Assembly (NCBI GenBank): GCA_016742275.1
Contig: JACVCD010000004.1
Location: forward strand, 62,001 to 126,000
Length of the DNA: 64,000 nucleotides
Source of the DNA: Gemmatimonadaceae bacterium
GTDB taxonomy: Bacteria; Gemmatimonadota; Gemmatimonadetes; Gemmatimonadales; Gemmatimonadaceae
Reading direction: 5' to 3'
The notes beneath the pieces were generated by a model that saw nothing but the letters and a program-made list of their open reading frames with translations, made no database searches and had not been told where the DNA came from. The translations under genes were made by a program, and so were the position numbers. This document shows, piece by piece, positions 25,865 to 34,413 of this stretch. How positions within the stretch are numbered: position 1 is the first letter of the stretch; each line of letters opens with the position of its first letter.

Positions 25865-28156
25865 CTACAGCAAACTCACGGGATCCCGATCGACAATGAG
25901 CCGCAGCGCAGAGTGTGTGGGAACCGGACACCGTTCCGCGACGTAGCGTGCCACACGCGACATGAGTCGCGGCTGTGCCGTCTTGAGCAGGAAATGCCAG
26001 CGCCACCGATCCTTGATACGGTCGATCGGACACGGCGCTGGCCCCACCAACACCAGATCACGAAGTCCGCGCTTCTGAATCAGTTGCCGTAGCCAGTCAA
26101 AGGCTGCCTGTGCGGCTTCGGCCGTGGCGCGCTGATCGGTTCCACTCAGCACCACATTGGCCAACGCCACAAACGGCGGATACGTCGGCTGCCGACGATG
26201 ACCGAGTTCTTCGTGCACAAACCCCACATAGTCGTGACGCAACGCGTGCCGAACGGCGTGCGCATCTGGGATGCGTGTCTGCACCAGCACATCCCCACCC
26301 TTTGGGCCACGACCCGCACGACCGGCCACCTGACTCAAGAGCTGAAACGTGCGCTCTGACGCCCGAAAATCCGGGAGATTGAGACCGGTATCAGCGTCCA
26401 CAACACCAACCAGCGTCACATTCGGGAAGTCGAGTCCCTTCGCAATCATCTGCGTGCCAAGCAGGATATCGACTTCGCCTCGCCCAACACGATCCAGGAT
26501 CTGTGTGTGCGCCCACTTGCCGCTGGTAGTGTCCACATCCATGCGCGCAATGCGCGCCTCGGGGAACCGTTCGCCAACCAGACGCTCCACCTGCTGCGTA
26601 CCAAGACCGCGCCGCTTCATGGCGTCGGCGCCGCACTGCCCGCACGCCCGTGGCACCGATTCCTGATGCTGGCAGTAGTGACAGATCAGTGCCTCAGGCA
26701 GCCGATGATACGTGAGCGAGATGCTGCAATGCGGACACACCGGCACATCTCCGCAGGCGTGGCACTGAAGAAACGCGGAATAGCCACGGCGATTGAGCAG
26801 CAAAAGACTCTGTTCACCGCGCTCGAGTCGGGATTCAATGGCTGCCAGGAGCGGTGGACTCAACACCCCCAGTGTTTCGTCGTACGGCATATTGGGAGCA
26901 CGCTGCGCGAGCGCGGCCTTTGTCACCACCCGCATGTCCACTACCTGCACCGGCGGCAACTGCGCCCCGCCAGCGCGATCGGGAAGGGTCAGACGTGTTG
27001 CCTGTCCGCGCTCGGTGCGCTCCCAGCTCTCAAGGCTTGGCGTTGCACTGCCCAACACCACCAGCGCGCCTTCGGCACGCGCACGCACGATGGCCGCTTC
27101 GCGCGCATGATACCGTGGAGTTTCGGACTGCTTGTAGCTACCCTCGTGCTCTTCGTCGACAATCACCACCCCGACGTTTTCCAGTGGGGCAAAGAGGGCC
27201 GAACGCGCACCCACGGCAATACGCCGCTCACCACGACGCAGTGACTGCCACGCATCGAGACGTTCACCGTCGGAAAGTCCCGAGTGCAACACCGCCACAT
27301 CATCGCCGAATGCACCGCGGAATCGATCGACAGTTTGCGATGTGAGGGCAATCTCCGGCACAAGCACAATGGCTGTGCGCTTGGGCTCACGCAGTACGGC
27401 GCGCAGCACCTCAATGTAGACCAGCGTCTTGCCGCTGCCGGTAATACCATGCAGCAGGAACATGTGTCCCGGCTCGCCGGCGAGTATGGCCGCGATGACT
27501 TCCCGTTGCGCCGCCGAAGGATTGGGCGGAGGTGTGACACCTTCACGATTCACGAACGGGTCGCGCGCCTGTGCCACATCAACAACTTCGACCAGTTCGC
27601 GCTTCACCATGGCCGTGATGACACCGGCCGAGCAGTTGGCCTGGGTGCGTAACGCCTCGATCGGCGCTTCCCCGCCCTGTGCTTCAAGCAGTTCGTACAC
27701 CACACGCTGTTGCTTCGCTCGAGCGAACAGTTGCTCGCGTTGCAGGAGCGACGGAAGATCCTGCGTCAGTCGTACGACACGTGTGGTCTTCTGCGTGGGG
27801 CGTGGTGTGGCGGCCTGAGTGAGCGCCGTGGGCAACATGGAGCGAAGCGTGAGCCCAAGCGGCGCCGCGTACCAATCGGCAATCCACCGCGCCGTTTCGA
27901 TCAATGGCTGCGGCAGTGATGGCGCATCATCCACCACCGCTTGAATGGACTTGATCGTCACCCCAGCCGGTGGTTCCGACGGACCAAGACAGATGCCGAT
28001 TTCCGCGCGATTCCGAAATGGCACAACCACGCGTGTACCCGGCTCGATGGGCCAGGCCATCGTCGGTGGCACGCGATAGGTGAAGGTGCGGAACAGCGGA
28101 ACCGGAAGCGCCACTTCCACACAGCGAGGATCGCTGCTCGACACGTCGCGTGACAC
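25865..28156 (-). CDS. priA: Primosomal protein N' (replication restart helicase)
   Basis: Restarts stalled replication forks and unwinds DNA 3' to 5'. I chose the GTG at 28156 (763 residues), with GGGAG nine bases upstream; longer starts would overlap the epimerase gene. An N-terminal DNA-binding domain opens with VEVALPVPLFRTFTYRVP. The helicase has Walker A GITGSGKT, DEEH and a late QVAGRAGRG motif. Eight cysteines in four CxxC pairs (CHAC, CPHC, CHYC, CGQC) form the two PriA zinc sites. Full length and intact. Confidence 0.95.
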   Translation of the reverse strand: MSRDVSSSDPRCVEVALPVPLFRTFTYRVPPTMAWPIEPGTRVVVPFRNRAEIGICLGPSEPPAGVTIKSIQAVVDDAPSLPQPLIETARWIADWYAAPLGLTLRSMLPTALTQAATPRPTQKTTRVVRLTQDLPSLLQREQLFARAKQQRVVYELLEAQGGEAPIEALRTQANCSAGVITAMVKRELVEVVDVAQARDPFVNREGVTPPPNPSAAQREVIAAILAGEPGHMFLLHGITGSGKTLVYIEVLRAVLREPKRTAIVLVPEIALTSQTVDRFRGAFGDDVAVLHSGLSDGERLDAWQSLRRGERRIAVGARSALFAPLENVGVVIVDEEHEGSYKQSETPRYHAREAAIVRARAEGALVVLGSATPSLESWERTERGQATRLTLPDRAGGAQLPPVQVVDMRVVTKAALAQRAPNMPYDETLGVLSPPLLAAIESRLERGEQSLLLLNRRGYSAFLQCHACGDVPVCPHCSISLTYHRLPEALICHYCQHQESVPRACGQCGADAMKRRGLGTQQVERLVGERFPEARIARMDVDTTSGKWAHTQILDRVGRGEVDILLGTQMIAKGLDFPNVTLVGVVDADTGLNLPDFRASERTFQLLSQVAGRAGRGPKGGDVLVQTRIPDAHAVRHALRHDYVGFVHEELGHRRQPTYPPFVALANVVLSGTDQRATAEAAQAAFDWLRQLIQKRGLRDLVLVGPAPCPIDRIKDRWRWHFLLKTAQPRLMSRVARYVAERCPVPTHSALRLIVDRDPVSLL

Positions 28157-28187
28157 GTCGTGTGCTCCCGTCACCGGCGTTCGCGCC

Positions 28188-29210
28188 TCAGCGGCGCGAC
28201 ACTCCGAGCCCCAATGCATCACCCAGCGTGACCTGTCCACCGGGAATGCCAGGGCCGACAAACGGATCATCGGCCAACAGTGCTGCACCATCGAGATCCG
28301 CGTCATCAAGCAGCGGCGAGAAATGCGCGGCGGGAGCGATACCCAATGTGGTCTCGATCATGCACCCACACATCACCCGCATACCATGTGCCCGCGCCAC
28401 CGCGATCATGCGCAGGGCTTCGCGCAACGATCCGCACTTGGCAAGCTTGATATTCACGCCATCCACGACGCCTTCGAGCTTCGGGATATCGCTGGCCACA
28501 AGGCACGACTCGTCGGCAACCACCGGGATGGCCGCACGCTCGCGAACAAACCGGAGACCGGCGAGATCCTGTGGCTGCAGTGGCTGCTCCAGCATGTCGA
28601 CGCCAACCGCGTGCAACGCATCGAGCATGCCCAGCGCCTGCTTGGGTGTCCACGCCGCGTTGGCATCCACACGGAGAATGGCATTGGGCGCCTCTTCACG
28701 TACAATCCGCAACACTTCGCGATCCCAGCTCGAGCCCAGTTTGATCTTGAGAATGGGATAGTGGGCGGCTTCCTGCACGCGCGAGCGCAGCGTCGCTACG
28801 TCGGGGGCAATACCGATGGTGAAGCTGGATTGCGGGGCCGCCGCGCGATCCAGTCCCCAATAGCGCCAGAGTGGAACGCCGAGTCGCCGCGCGGCCAGGT
28901 CATGCAGAGCCGCACTCACCGCACATCGCGCGGCGGCATTCCAACGCAACGCCTTCTCCAGTTCACGCTCGATGGCATCGATGGACCAGGCATCGGCATT
29001 GGCCAGAAGCGGCGCAAACTGCTGCAGTGCCAGCAACGCCGAGTCCGCCGTCTCACCGTAGAACCGACTGGGCGCGGCCTCACCCCATCCTTCCGCACCA
29101 TCGGTATCCACCAGTCGTACGAACACCGTGCGATAGGCGCTCTGCCCGCCACGCGCAATGATGAACGGGTGACGGGTGTGAACCTGGAGGATTTCCGCGT
29201 GCAGCAGCAT
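28188..29210 (-). CDS. L-Ala-D/L-Glu (dipeptide) epimerase, enolase superfamily
   Basis: Converts L-Ala-D-Glu released from murein stem peptides to L-Ala-L-Glu for reuse. The 340-residue enolase-superfamily protein shows the expected catalytic set: Lys157 (LKIKL), Lys255 (NIKLAK), and metal ligands Asp182 (DANAAW), Glu208 (LEQPL) and Asp233 (ADES). The spacings Lys-Asp 25 and Asp-Lys 22 match YcjG-type epimerases. It lies 31 bases before priA on the same strand. With murQ, anmK, GH3 and the amidase it suggests an active peptidoglycan-recycling route. Other dipeptide specificities are possible. Confidence 0.88.
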   Translation of the reverse strand: MLLHAEILQVHTRHPFIIARGGQSAYRTVFVRLVDTDGAEGWGEAAPSRFYGETADSALLALQQFAPLLANADAWSIDAIERELEKALRWNAAARCAVSAALHDLAARRLGVPLWRYWGLDRAAAPQSSFTIGIAPDVATLRSRVQEAAHYPILKIKLGSSWDREVLRIVREEAPNAILRVDANAAWTPKQALGMLDALHAVGVDMLEQPLQPQDLAGLRFVRERAAIPVVADESCLVASDIPKLEGVVDGVNIKLAKCGSLREALRMIAVARAHGMRVMCGCMIETTLGIAPAAHFSPLLDDADLDGAALLADDPFVGPGIPGGQVTLGDALGLGVSRR

Positions 29211-29252
29211 GGGAGATGCGGTAAAGGAGTTGTCTGTATGAATCTGTGTGAA

Positions 29253-30251
29253 TCAGAATGGCGTGAGCCCTGACGCACGCGCAGTGCGGGCCGTGCGGAA
29301 GTCCGCACCACCCACCGACGCCAGAAACTGCACGAGCGCATCGCCGAGCTCGAATCCGCGATCGTAGCGCTCAGCCGGTTGCTTGGCGAGGCATTTCATG
29401 ACGATGGCACTCAATGCGGCTGGCACGCGCGAGTCGACCTGATCGGGAGCAACCGGCGCTTCATGCACATGTTTGTAACCCACGGCATAGGAATCCTCGC
29501 CATCGAATGGCGGATGCCCAAGCAGCATTTCGTAGAGCAGGAGACCAACCGCGTAGAGATCGCTGCGCCCATCTACTAGGCGCCCCATGGCCTGCTCTGG
29601 CGACATGTAGTGCGGTGTGCCCATCGCGCGTCCGCTGGCCGTCAGTCGACCATGAAAACGCGCCGTCGCGATACCGAAATCGGTAAGGGCCACATTGCCG
29701 TCTTCGTCGAACAGGATGTTATCGGGCTTGATATCACGATGCACCACACCGCGGCGGTGCGCGTAGTCCAGTGCACTCGCTACCTGCGCCGCAACAGCGG
29801 CCGCTGTGGTGGGTCCAACGGTCTTCCGCCTCGATAGCAGATCAGCGAGTGAACCACCGGCATAGTACGGCATCACGAGAAACTCGAGTTCGCCGGTGGT
29901 ACCCATATCGGCGATGGCGCACACATACGGGTGCACCAATCGCGACGCCGCTTCCGCCTCGCGCCGAAAGCGCTCGCGCATTTCCGGCTCCTGCGACAGC
30001 GAGCGATGCAGCACCTTGATGACCAGTGGACGACCCAGCACCGCGTGACGCGCAAGATACACGTGCGCCATGCCTCCGCTGCCCAACCGCTTCACGATCG
30101 TGTAGCGATTGCCGGTGGCAGACCGCAGCTCACGCAGTTCGTCATCGGGCACGTCCAACGGTGGCGCCGCCACCTCGGGGAGCGTGGTGCCACACCGCGT
30201 GCACGTAGCAGCCGCAGCGCGATTCCAGGTGCCGCAGTCAGGACAGAACAT
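29253..30251 (-). CDS. Hanks-type Ser/Thr protein kinase with N-terminal zinc ribbon
   Basis: 332 residues. A zinc ribbon CPDCGTWN...CTRCG occupies residues 3-21, then the kinase domain: glycine loop GSGGMAHVYL (57-66), Lys79 in VIKV, HRD loop HRDIKPDN (171-178), DFG at 191-193, and MGTPHYMSPEQ for the activation segment. No membrane segment and no PASTA or other sensor domain, so it is cytoplasmic and the zinc ribbon may be the regulatory or docking part. Flanked by corA upstream and the epimerase downstream. The PP2C phosphatase at 11095-12387 is a possible opponent. Confidence 0.95.
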   Translation of the reverse strand: MFCPDCGTWNRAAAATCTRCGTTLPEVAAPPLDVPDDELRELRSATGNRYTIVKRLGSGGMAHVYLARHAVLGRPLVIKVLHRSLSQEPEMRERFRREAEAASRLVHPYVCAIADMGTTGELEFLVMPYYAGGSLADLLSRRKTVGPTTAAAVAAQVASALDYAHRRGVVHRDIKPDNILFDEDGNVALTDFGIATARFHGRLTASGRAMGTPHYMSPEQAMGRLVDGRSDLYAVGLLLYEMLLGHPPFDGEDSYAVGYKHVHEAPVAPDQVDSRVPAALSAIVMKCLAKQPAERYDRGFELGDALVQFLASVGGADFRTARTARASGLTPF

Positions 30252-30275
30252 CGGGAAGCGGACGGAAGGGTGAGG

Positions 30276-31364
30276 TCAGGCGATCGCTCGCCGCCGGAGA
30301 AACAAAGCTAGCATCCCGGCCAACGCCACCTGAATGCCCAACAGCCACCAGAAACCATGCGGCCAGGTGGACAGTGGCATATGCACAAAGTTCATCCCCC
30401 ACATACCACTGACCATGACAAAAGGCAGTGACAGGGTGGCCACCACCGACAGGCGCTTGGTCGATGCGCCGAGCCGATTGGAAACCTGGGTGAGATACGA
30501 GTCCATCGTGCTGCTGAGCAGGTCCCGATATGTGTCGAGCGCATCGTTGATACGCAGCACGTGATCGTAGATGTCGCGGAAGTAGATCTGCACTTCCGGC
30601 GCGACAAGCGACGTGGGACGATTGGTCAGCACATTCAGCACCTCACGCGATGGCTGCAGATAGCGCCGCAGCGTAAGCACCAGTCGCTTCACATGGAACA
30701 CATCGCGGAGCGATGACTCGTCGAAATCGACAAACACACGCTCTTCGAGGCCATCGATAAACTCGTCCACCTGATCGAGGATCGGGAAGTACGCGTCGAT
30801 GGTGGTATCGAGAATGGCGTGCAGTGTCCGCTCGGGTCCTCTCGCCAGCAGTTCAGGACTGCGCTTCAACATGTCCCATACATAGTCCACCGGCGACACC
30901 GGTCCGGCATGCACGGTGACCAGGAACGACGGGCCGAGGAAGCAGTGCAGATCCTTGCTCGTGAGGTCGTAGGGGTCGTCGGTATCATGCGCCAACGACA
31001 CCACACGCATCACGATGTACAGAAACTCGGGATACTCTTCGAGTTTGACGCGCGAAGAGGGATTGAGCGTGTCTTCCACCGCGAGCGGGTGGATGCGGAA
31101 CACCTTTTCGAGCAACGCGTGCTGAGAACGCACCGTGGAATCGATATCGACCCAGAGTGGTCCGCCCTGCGCCAACAGACTCGGGATGTCGCGCGGATGG
31201 CACGCGAGGACATCAGTCCCCTCGGGCGACCGATAGATGGTGCGCGGCAACGGGTCCGGCGTTCCCGGCACCGAGGTGGGAACCACACGCACCGTCACGG
31301 GTGACTCGACACCAACACCACGGCGGGCGGCGCGCTGACTGCGGGATAGACGTTTGCGCGTCAT
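30276..31364 (-). CDS. corA: CorA-family magnesium/cobalt transporter
   Basis: A 362-residue pentameric divalent-cation channel. A long soluble N-terminal domain is followed by two C-terminal membrane helices, with the selectivity motif GMN in MSGMWGMNFVHMP between them. The family pattern VEDTLNPSSRVKLEEYPEFLYIV near residue 97 and the charged end after the second helix (FLRRRAIA) fit. The ATG lies three bases before the deacetylase stop, so it is in the same transcription unit as its neighbours. Confidence 0.94.
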   Translation of the reverse strand: MTRKRLSRSQRAARRGVGVESPVTVRVVPTSVPGTPDPLPRTIYRSPEGTDVLACHPRDIPSLLAQGGPLWVDIDSTVRSQHALLEKVFRIHPLAVEDTLNPSSRVKLEEYPEFLYIVMRVVSLAHDTDDPYDLTSKDLHCFLGPSFLVTVHAGPVSPVDYVWDMLKRSPELLARGPERTLHAILDTTIDAYFPILDQVDEFIDGLEERVFVDFDESSLRDVFHVKRLVLTLRRYLQPSREVLNVLTNRPTSLVAPEVQIYFRDIYDHVLRINDALDTYRDLLSSTMDSYLTQVSNRLGASTKRLSVVATLSLPFVMVSGMWGMNFVHMPLSTWPHGFWWLLGIQVALAGMLALFLRRRAIA

Positions 31365-31367
31365 CGA

Positions 31368-32300
31368 TCAGCTCAGCGATTCGAGATGCACGAGCACCGC
31401 CTGCGCCACCGCTTCTGGTGCGTAACCGCCTTCGAGTGCACTCACGACACGACCACCACACCAGTGCGATGCGCGATCCACCAATGCACGCGTCATGTGC
31501 CGCACATCGTCGAGTGTCAGCGTGAACGCACCGAGTGGATCACCCGCCAGACAATCGAATCCGGCGCTGATCAGCACGAGATCCGGTGTGAAATCCTTGG
31601 TGGCGGCGTCTATCGCCGCATAGAGCGCGTCGAGATAGCGCTGTGGCGCCAAGGCTGGCGGCATTGGCACATTCCACACGTTGCGATGGAGTCCACGATC
31701 ATCTGCCGCACCGGTGCCAGGATACCACGGCCACTGATGCATGCTCACGAAGCGAATGCGTGAATCATGCTCCACCAACGCCTGTGTTCCGTTGCCGTGA
31801 TGCACGTCCCAGTCGACAATGAGCACACGTTCGCAGGCATGCCGTGCAATGGCATAGTGCGCGGCAATGGCCACGTTCCCGAACAGACAGAAGCCCATGG
31901 AGCGATCACGTACCGCGTGATGCCCCGGCGGACGGACTGCACTGAAATTACGAAGCGCTTGTCCGGAGAACGCGAGATCGACACCATCGAGTACACATCC
32001 CGCGCCGGCCGTCACCGCGCCCCAGGAACCACTGCTTACTACGGTATCCGGATCAAGACGCCCACCACCCTGCTCCACCGTGTGGCGGACCTGCGCGATA
32101 TAGGCACGATCATGCGCCAATGCGAGTTCGTCTTCAGTGGCGTGACGTCCCTCAATGTGCTGCAGCGCTTCGAACAGATCGAATCGATGTTTGAGCGCGC
32201 GCGGAATCGCGACCAGGCGCCCGACATGTTCGGGGTGTTCCCAGCCCGTGTCGTGCTGTCCACAATCCGAATGCGAAAGCAGGGCGACGCGTGTAGTCAT
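31368..32300 (-). CDS. Histone-deacetylase-family (acetylpolyamine-type) hydrolase
   Basis: 310 residues of the arginase/deacetylase fold. Motifs include RPPGHHA near 123, DWDVHHGNGTQ near 155 (zinc Asp and His) and the catalytic-site loop SAGFDCLAGDPLG near 245. The opening SDCGQHDTGWEHPE is typical of bacterial class II-like deacetylases. Substrate could be acetylated polyamines, proteins or small amides. Cytoplasmic, and a little separated from the cluster gene upstream. Confidence 0.92.
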   Translation of the reverse strand: MTTRVALLSHSDCGQHDTGWEHPEHVGRLVAIPRALKHRFDLFEALQHIEGRHATEDELALAHDRAYIAQVRHTVEQGGGRLDPDTVVSSGSWGAVTAGAGCVLDGVDLAFSGQALRNFSAVRPPGHHAVRDRSMGFCLFGNVAIAAHYAIARHACERVLIVDWDVHHGNGTQALVEHDSRIRFVSMHQWPWYPGTGAADDRGLHRNVWNVPMPPALAPQRYLDALYAAIDAATKDFTPDLVLISAGFDCLAGDPLGAFTLTLDDVRHMTRALVDRASHWCGGRVVSALEGGYAPEAVAQAVLVHLESLS

Positions 32301-32342
32301 CGAGTTGTCATGACAGACAGCAAAGGTATGGCTGTAGCGGGA

Positions 32343-33797
32343 TCAGCGCGCACCTCGCAAGCGACGCGATCCCCACTCGAAACACAGGAGCCCCAGCGCC
32401 AGCACTCCAAGCCACGGAGCAAGATGACGCGAGTCCCGTGTTGAACGTGTGGGGCGCACCGCATCCTGACCAGAGGTGGGGCCACCAGAAGTCGTCCGGG
32501 CAGGACCAATCCACGAAACCAGATCGGCATACGGCGCGCCAGCACCAGGATGTGGATCACGGCCCAGCGGATCACGACCTACCGGTGCGGCCGCTACAGC
32601 CCCCACAGCCGAAAGTGTGTTCCGCCACCAGGCACGATGCGCATCAATACCGTCATCGCGCCCCTCCATGCGCCAGCGCCACAGCTCTCGATAGGCTACA
32701 GCCAGCACGCGACCGGCGCCGCGGCGACGCGCCACCATCACGGGTTCGTCATGGCCATGACCACCACCGGCATCACCTGATACTTCCTGCAGAACGACAG
32801 CGTCGGGTGCAGTTCGCAGTTCCCAGGCATCAAGACCAGACAGCGGGGCTTCCGTAAGCAGAGCACCGGCAATGCCTCCGCGGCGCTCCGTAGCCACTGC
32901 TGGACGCATGGCAGACAGCGCGGGAATACGCAGTGCATCGCCGAGCAGGATCAAACCGCCACCGGCGTCGACAAAGCGCTGCAGACCGGTACCGTCCACC
33001 GCCACACTGTCCGTCACGACAACGGCCGCATATCGCGTGGTATCGAGCGGCGTGGCCGGAGCACCGAGCGTGACCTGGGCCGTGGGCGCAACGCGCACGG
33101 CACCATCCACCTTCCACCCCAGTTCTTCGAGTGCCGCAACGGTGAACTTGTACTCCCACCCTGGAACGCCAAGGACACGCACCATGCGCACGCGCGTGGA
33201 ATCGGGCGTATCGAGCGACACCGTGCTCGCGCGACCGGACACGGTGAGTGGCCAGGTGGCAGAACGCACCCGCCAGGACGATGGAGTGGTCGCAGATTCT
33301 GTTGGCACCGAATCGAGCACACCACCAGCGTCGCGCAAGACCAGTGCATGGTGGTGACCGGAACTGCGCACGAGCAACTCGTTGCCTGGAGTCGCTACAC
33401 GAGACACTGTCGCAGCGAGGGTCGCGTCTCGCGCCGAATCCGGAACGAGCGCCCAGGCAACGGACACTCCCGACAACGGGAGTCCACCAAGCAATGCCCG
33501 CGAAGAATCACCGGGAATGCGAGAGAGACCCAACAGCAGCGTATCGGTACGCACAGAGTCACGCGGCTCCGCACCGCCACGTACGAGATGACGCAACACC
33601 ACGGAATCCAGCGACTGCGCGCCAGATGAGACAGCCTGAGTGATACGCGGCATTCCCGCAGCACTGGGCGACGCACCGGTCCACATCAACCAGGACGCCC
33701 CAACGATCGCCCCAAACGCCACGACTCGAGCTACGCGCTCAAGTACGATACGGGTCGCATGGACACGTCTCACGGGCACGTCAGCGCGTGAGTGCAT
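32343..33797 (-). CDS. Membrane protein with glutamine-amidotransferase-like periplasmic region (MoxR cluster)
   Basis: 484 residues. A hydrophobic segment near residues 23-45 and another at the C-terminus (WLGVLALGLLCFEWGSRRL) bracket a large extracytoplasmic region. The stretch around 235-275 (YAAVVVTDSV ... FVDAGGGLILLGD) resembles the class I glutamine-amidotransferase-like fold seen in membrane proteins next to BatA and DUF4159 genes. No catalytic Cys-His pair is evident there. The ATG lies 17 bases inside the DUF4159 gene, implying translational coupling. Exact function is unknown. Confidence 0.65.
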   Translation of the reverse strand: MHSRADVPVRRVHATRIVLERVARVVAFGAIVGASWLMWTGASPSAAGMPRITQAVSSGAQSLDSVVLRHLVRGGAEPRDSVRTDTLLLGLSRIPGDSSRALLGGLPLSGVSVAWALVPDSARDATLAATVSRVATPGNELLVRSSGHHHALVLRDAGGVLDSVPTESATTPSSWRVRSATWPLTVSGRASTVSLDTPDSTRVRMVRVLGVPGWEYKFTVAALEELGWKVDGAVRVAPTAQVTLGAPATPLDTTRYAAVVVTDSVAVDGTGLQRFVDAGGGLILLGDALRIPALSAMRPAVATERRGGIAGALLTEAPLSGLDAWELRTAPDAVVLQEVSGDAGGGHGHDEPVMVARRRGAGRVLAVAYRELWRWRMEGRDDGIDAHRAWWRNTLSAVGAVAAAPVGRDPLGRDPHPGAGAPYADLVSWIGPARTTSGGPTSGQDAVRPTRSTRDSRHLAPWLGVLALGLLCFEWGSRRLRGAR

Positions 33798-34413
33798 ACA
33801 CCACCAGATTCACGGCGAACTTGGTGTTGTCCACGGATAGAAAACGCTTGTTGTCCGGATGGAAACTCCACTCCGAGCTGTAATCCTTGTTGGAGTACAG
33901 CACACGGATACGCCCATCGCGAACGACTGCATCAAGCTGTTCATGCACGAGATTGTCGCCCCACCCATTCATCTCATGCGAGGTGGTTGGTGGACCATTT
34001 TCGAACACGAAGAAACAGCGATACAACTCGTGGGAATTCGGGAGTGGCAGAAGCGGTCCGGCTACGCGCCCGATCTCTTCACGCACCGTCTTGTGAAATG
34101 CTCCGTCCACATCATGGTTGTGGTCGTCGACAAACAGCAAACCGCCACGTGTGAGATAGCGCCCCAGTGTCTCCGCTTCCCGAGTGGTGAACCGCACAGG
34201 CAAGTGGCCGGTGAGATAGAGCAGCGGATACTGAAAAATTGCATCCGAAGCCAACGGCACGATCACACCTTGCGGACGCACCGGCAGTGAGGTGTAACGC
34301 GCAATCGAGTCGATGACATTGGCCGGCACCAGCGGCGCCGAATCCCAGTCACCCGACTCATATTGCGCCGTGGCAAACACGAACGGCGCCGCGATTTCGC
34401 TCTCGGCGCTCAT
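33781..34413 (-). CDS. DUF4159 domain protein
   Basis: 210 residues. The DUF4159 pattern is seen in PLLYLTGHLPVRFTTREAE, YLTRGGLLFVDDHNHD and the acidic/aromatic ending around RVLYSNKDYSSEWSFHP. This domain is usually found with MoxR/DUF58/BatA-type genes, as here. No signal peptide or membrane segment is clear, so the protein is probably soluble. It begins four bases inside the preceding DUF4175-like gene (ATGA). Function is unknown. Confidence 0.8.
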   Translation of the reverse strand: MSAESEIAAPFVFATAQYESGDWDSAPLVPANVIDSIARYTSLPVRPQGVIVPLASDAIFQYPLLYLTGHLPVRFTTREAETLGRYLTRGGLLFVDDHNHDVDGAFHKTVREEIGRVAGPLLPLPNSHELYRCFFVFENGPPTTSHEMNGWGDNLVHEQLDAVVRDGRIRVLYSNKDYSSEWSFHPDNKRFLSVDNTKFAVNLVVYALTR

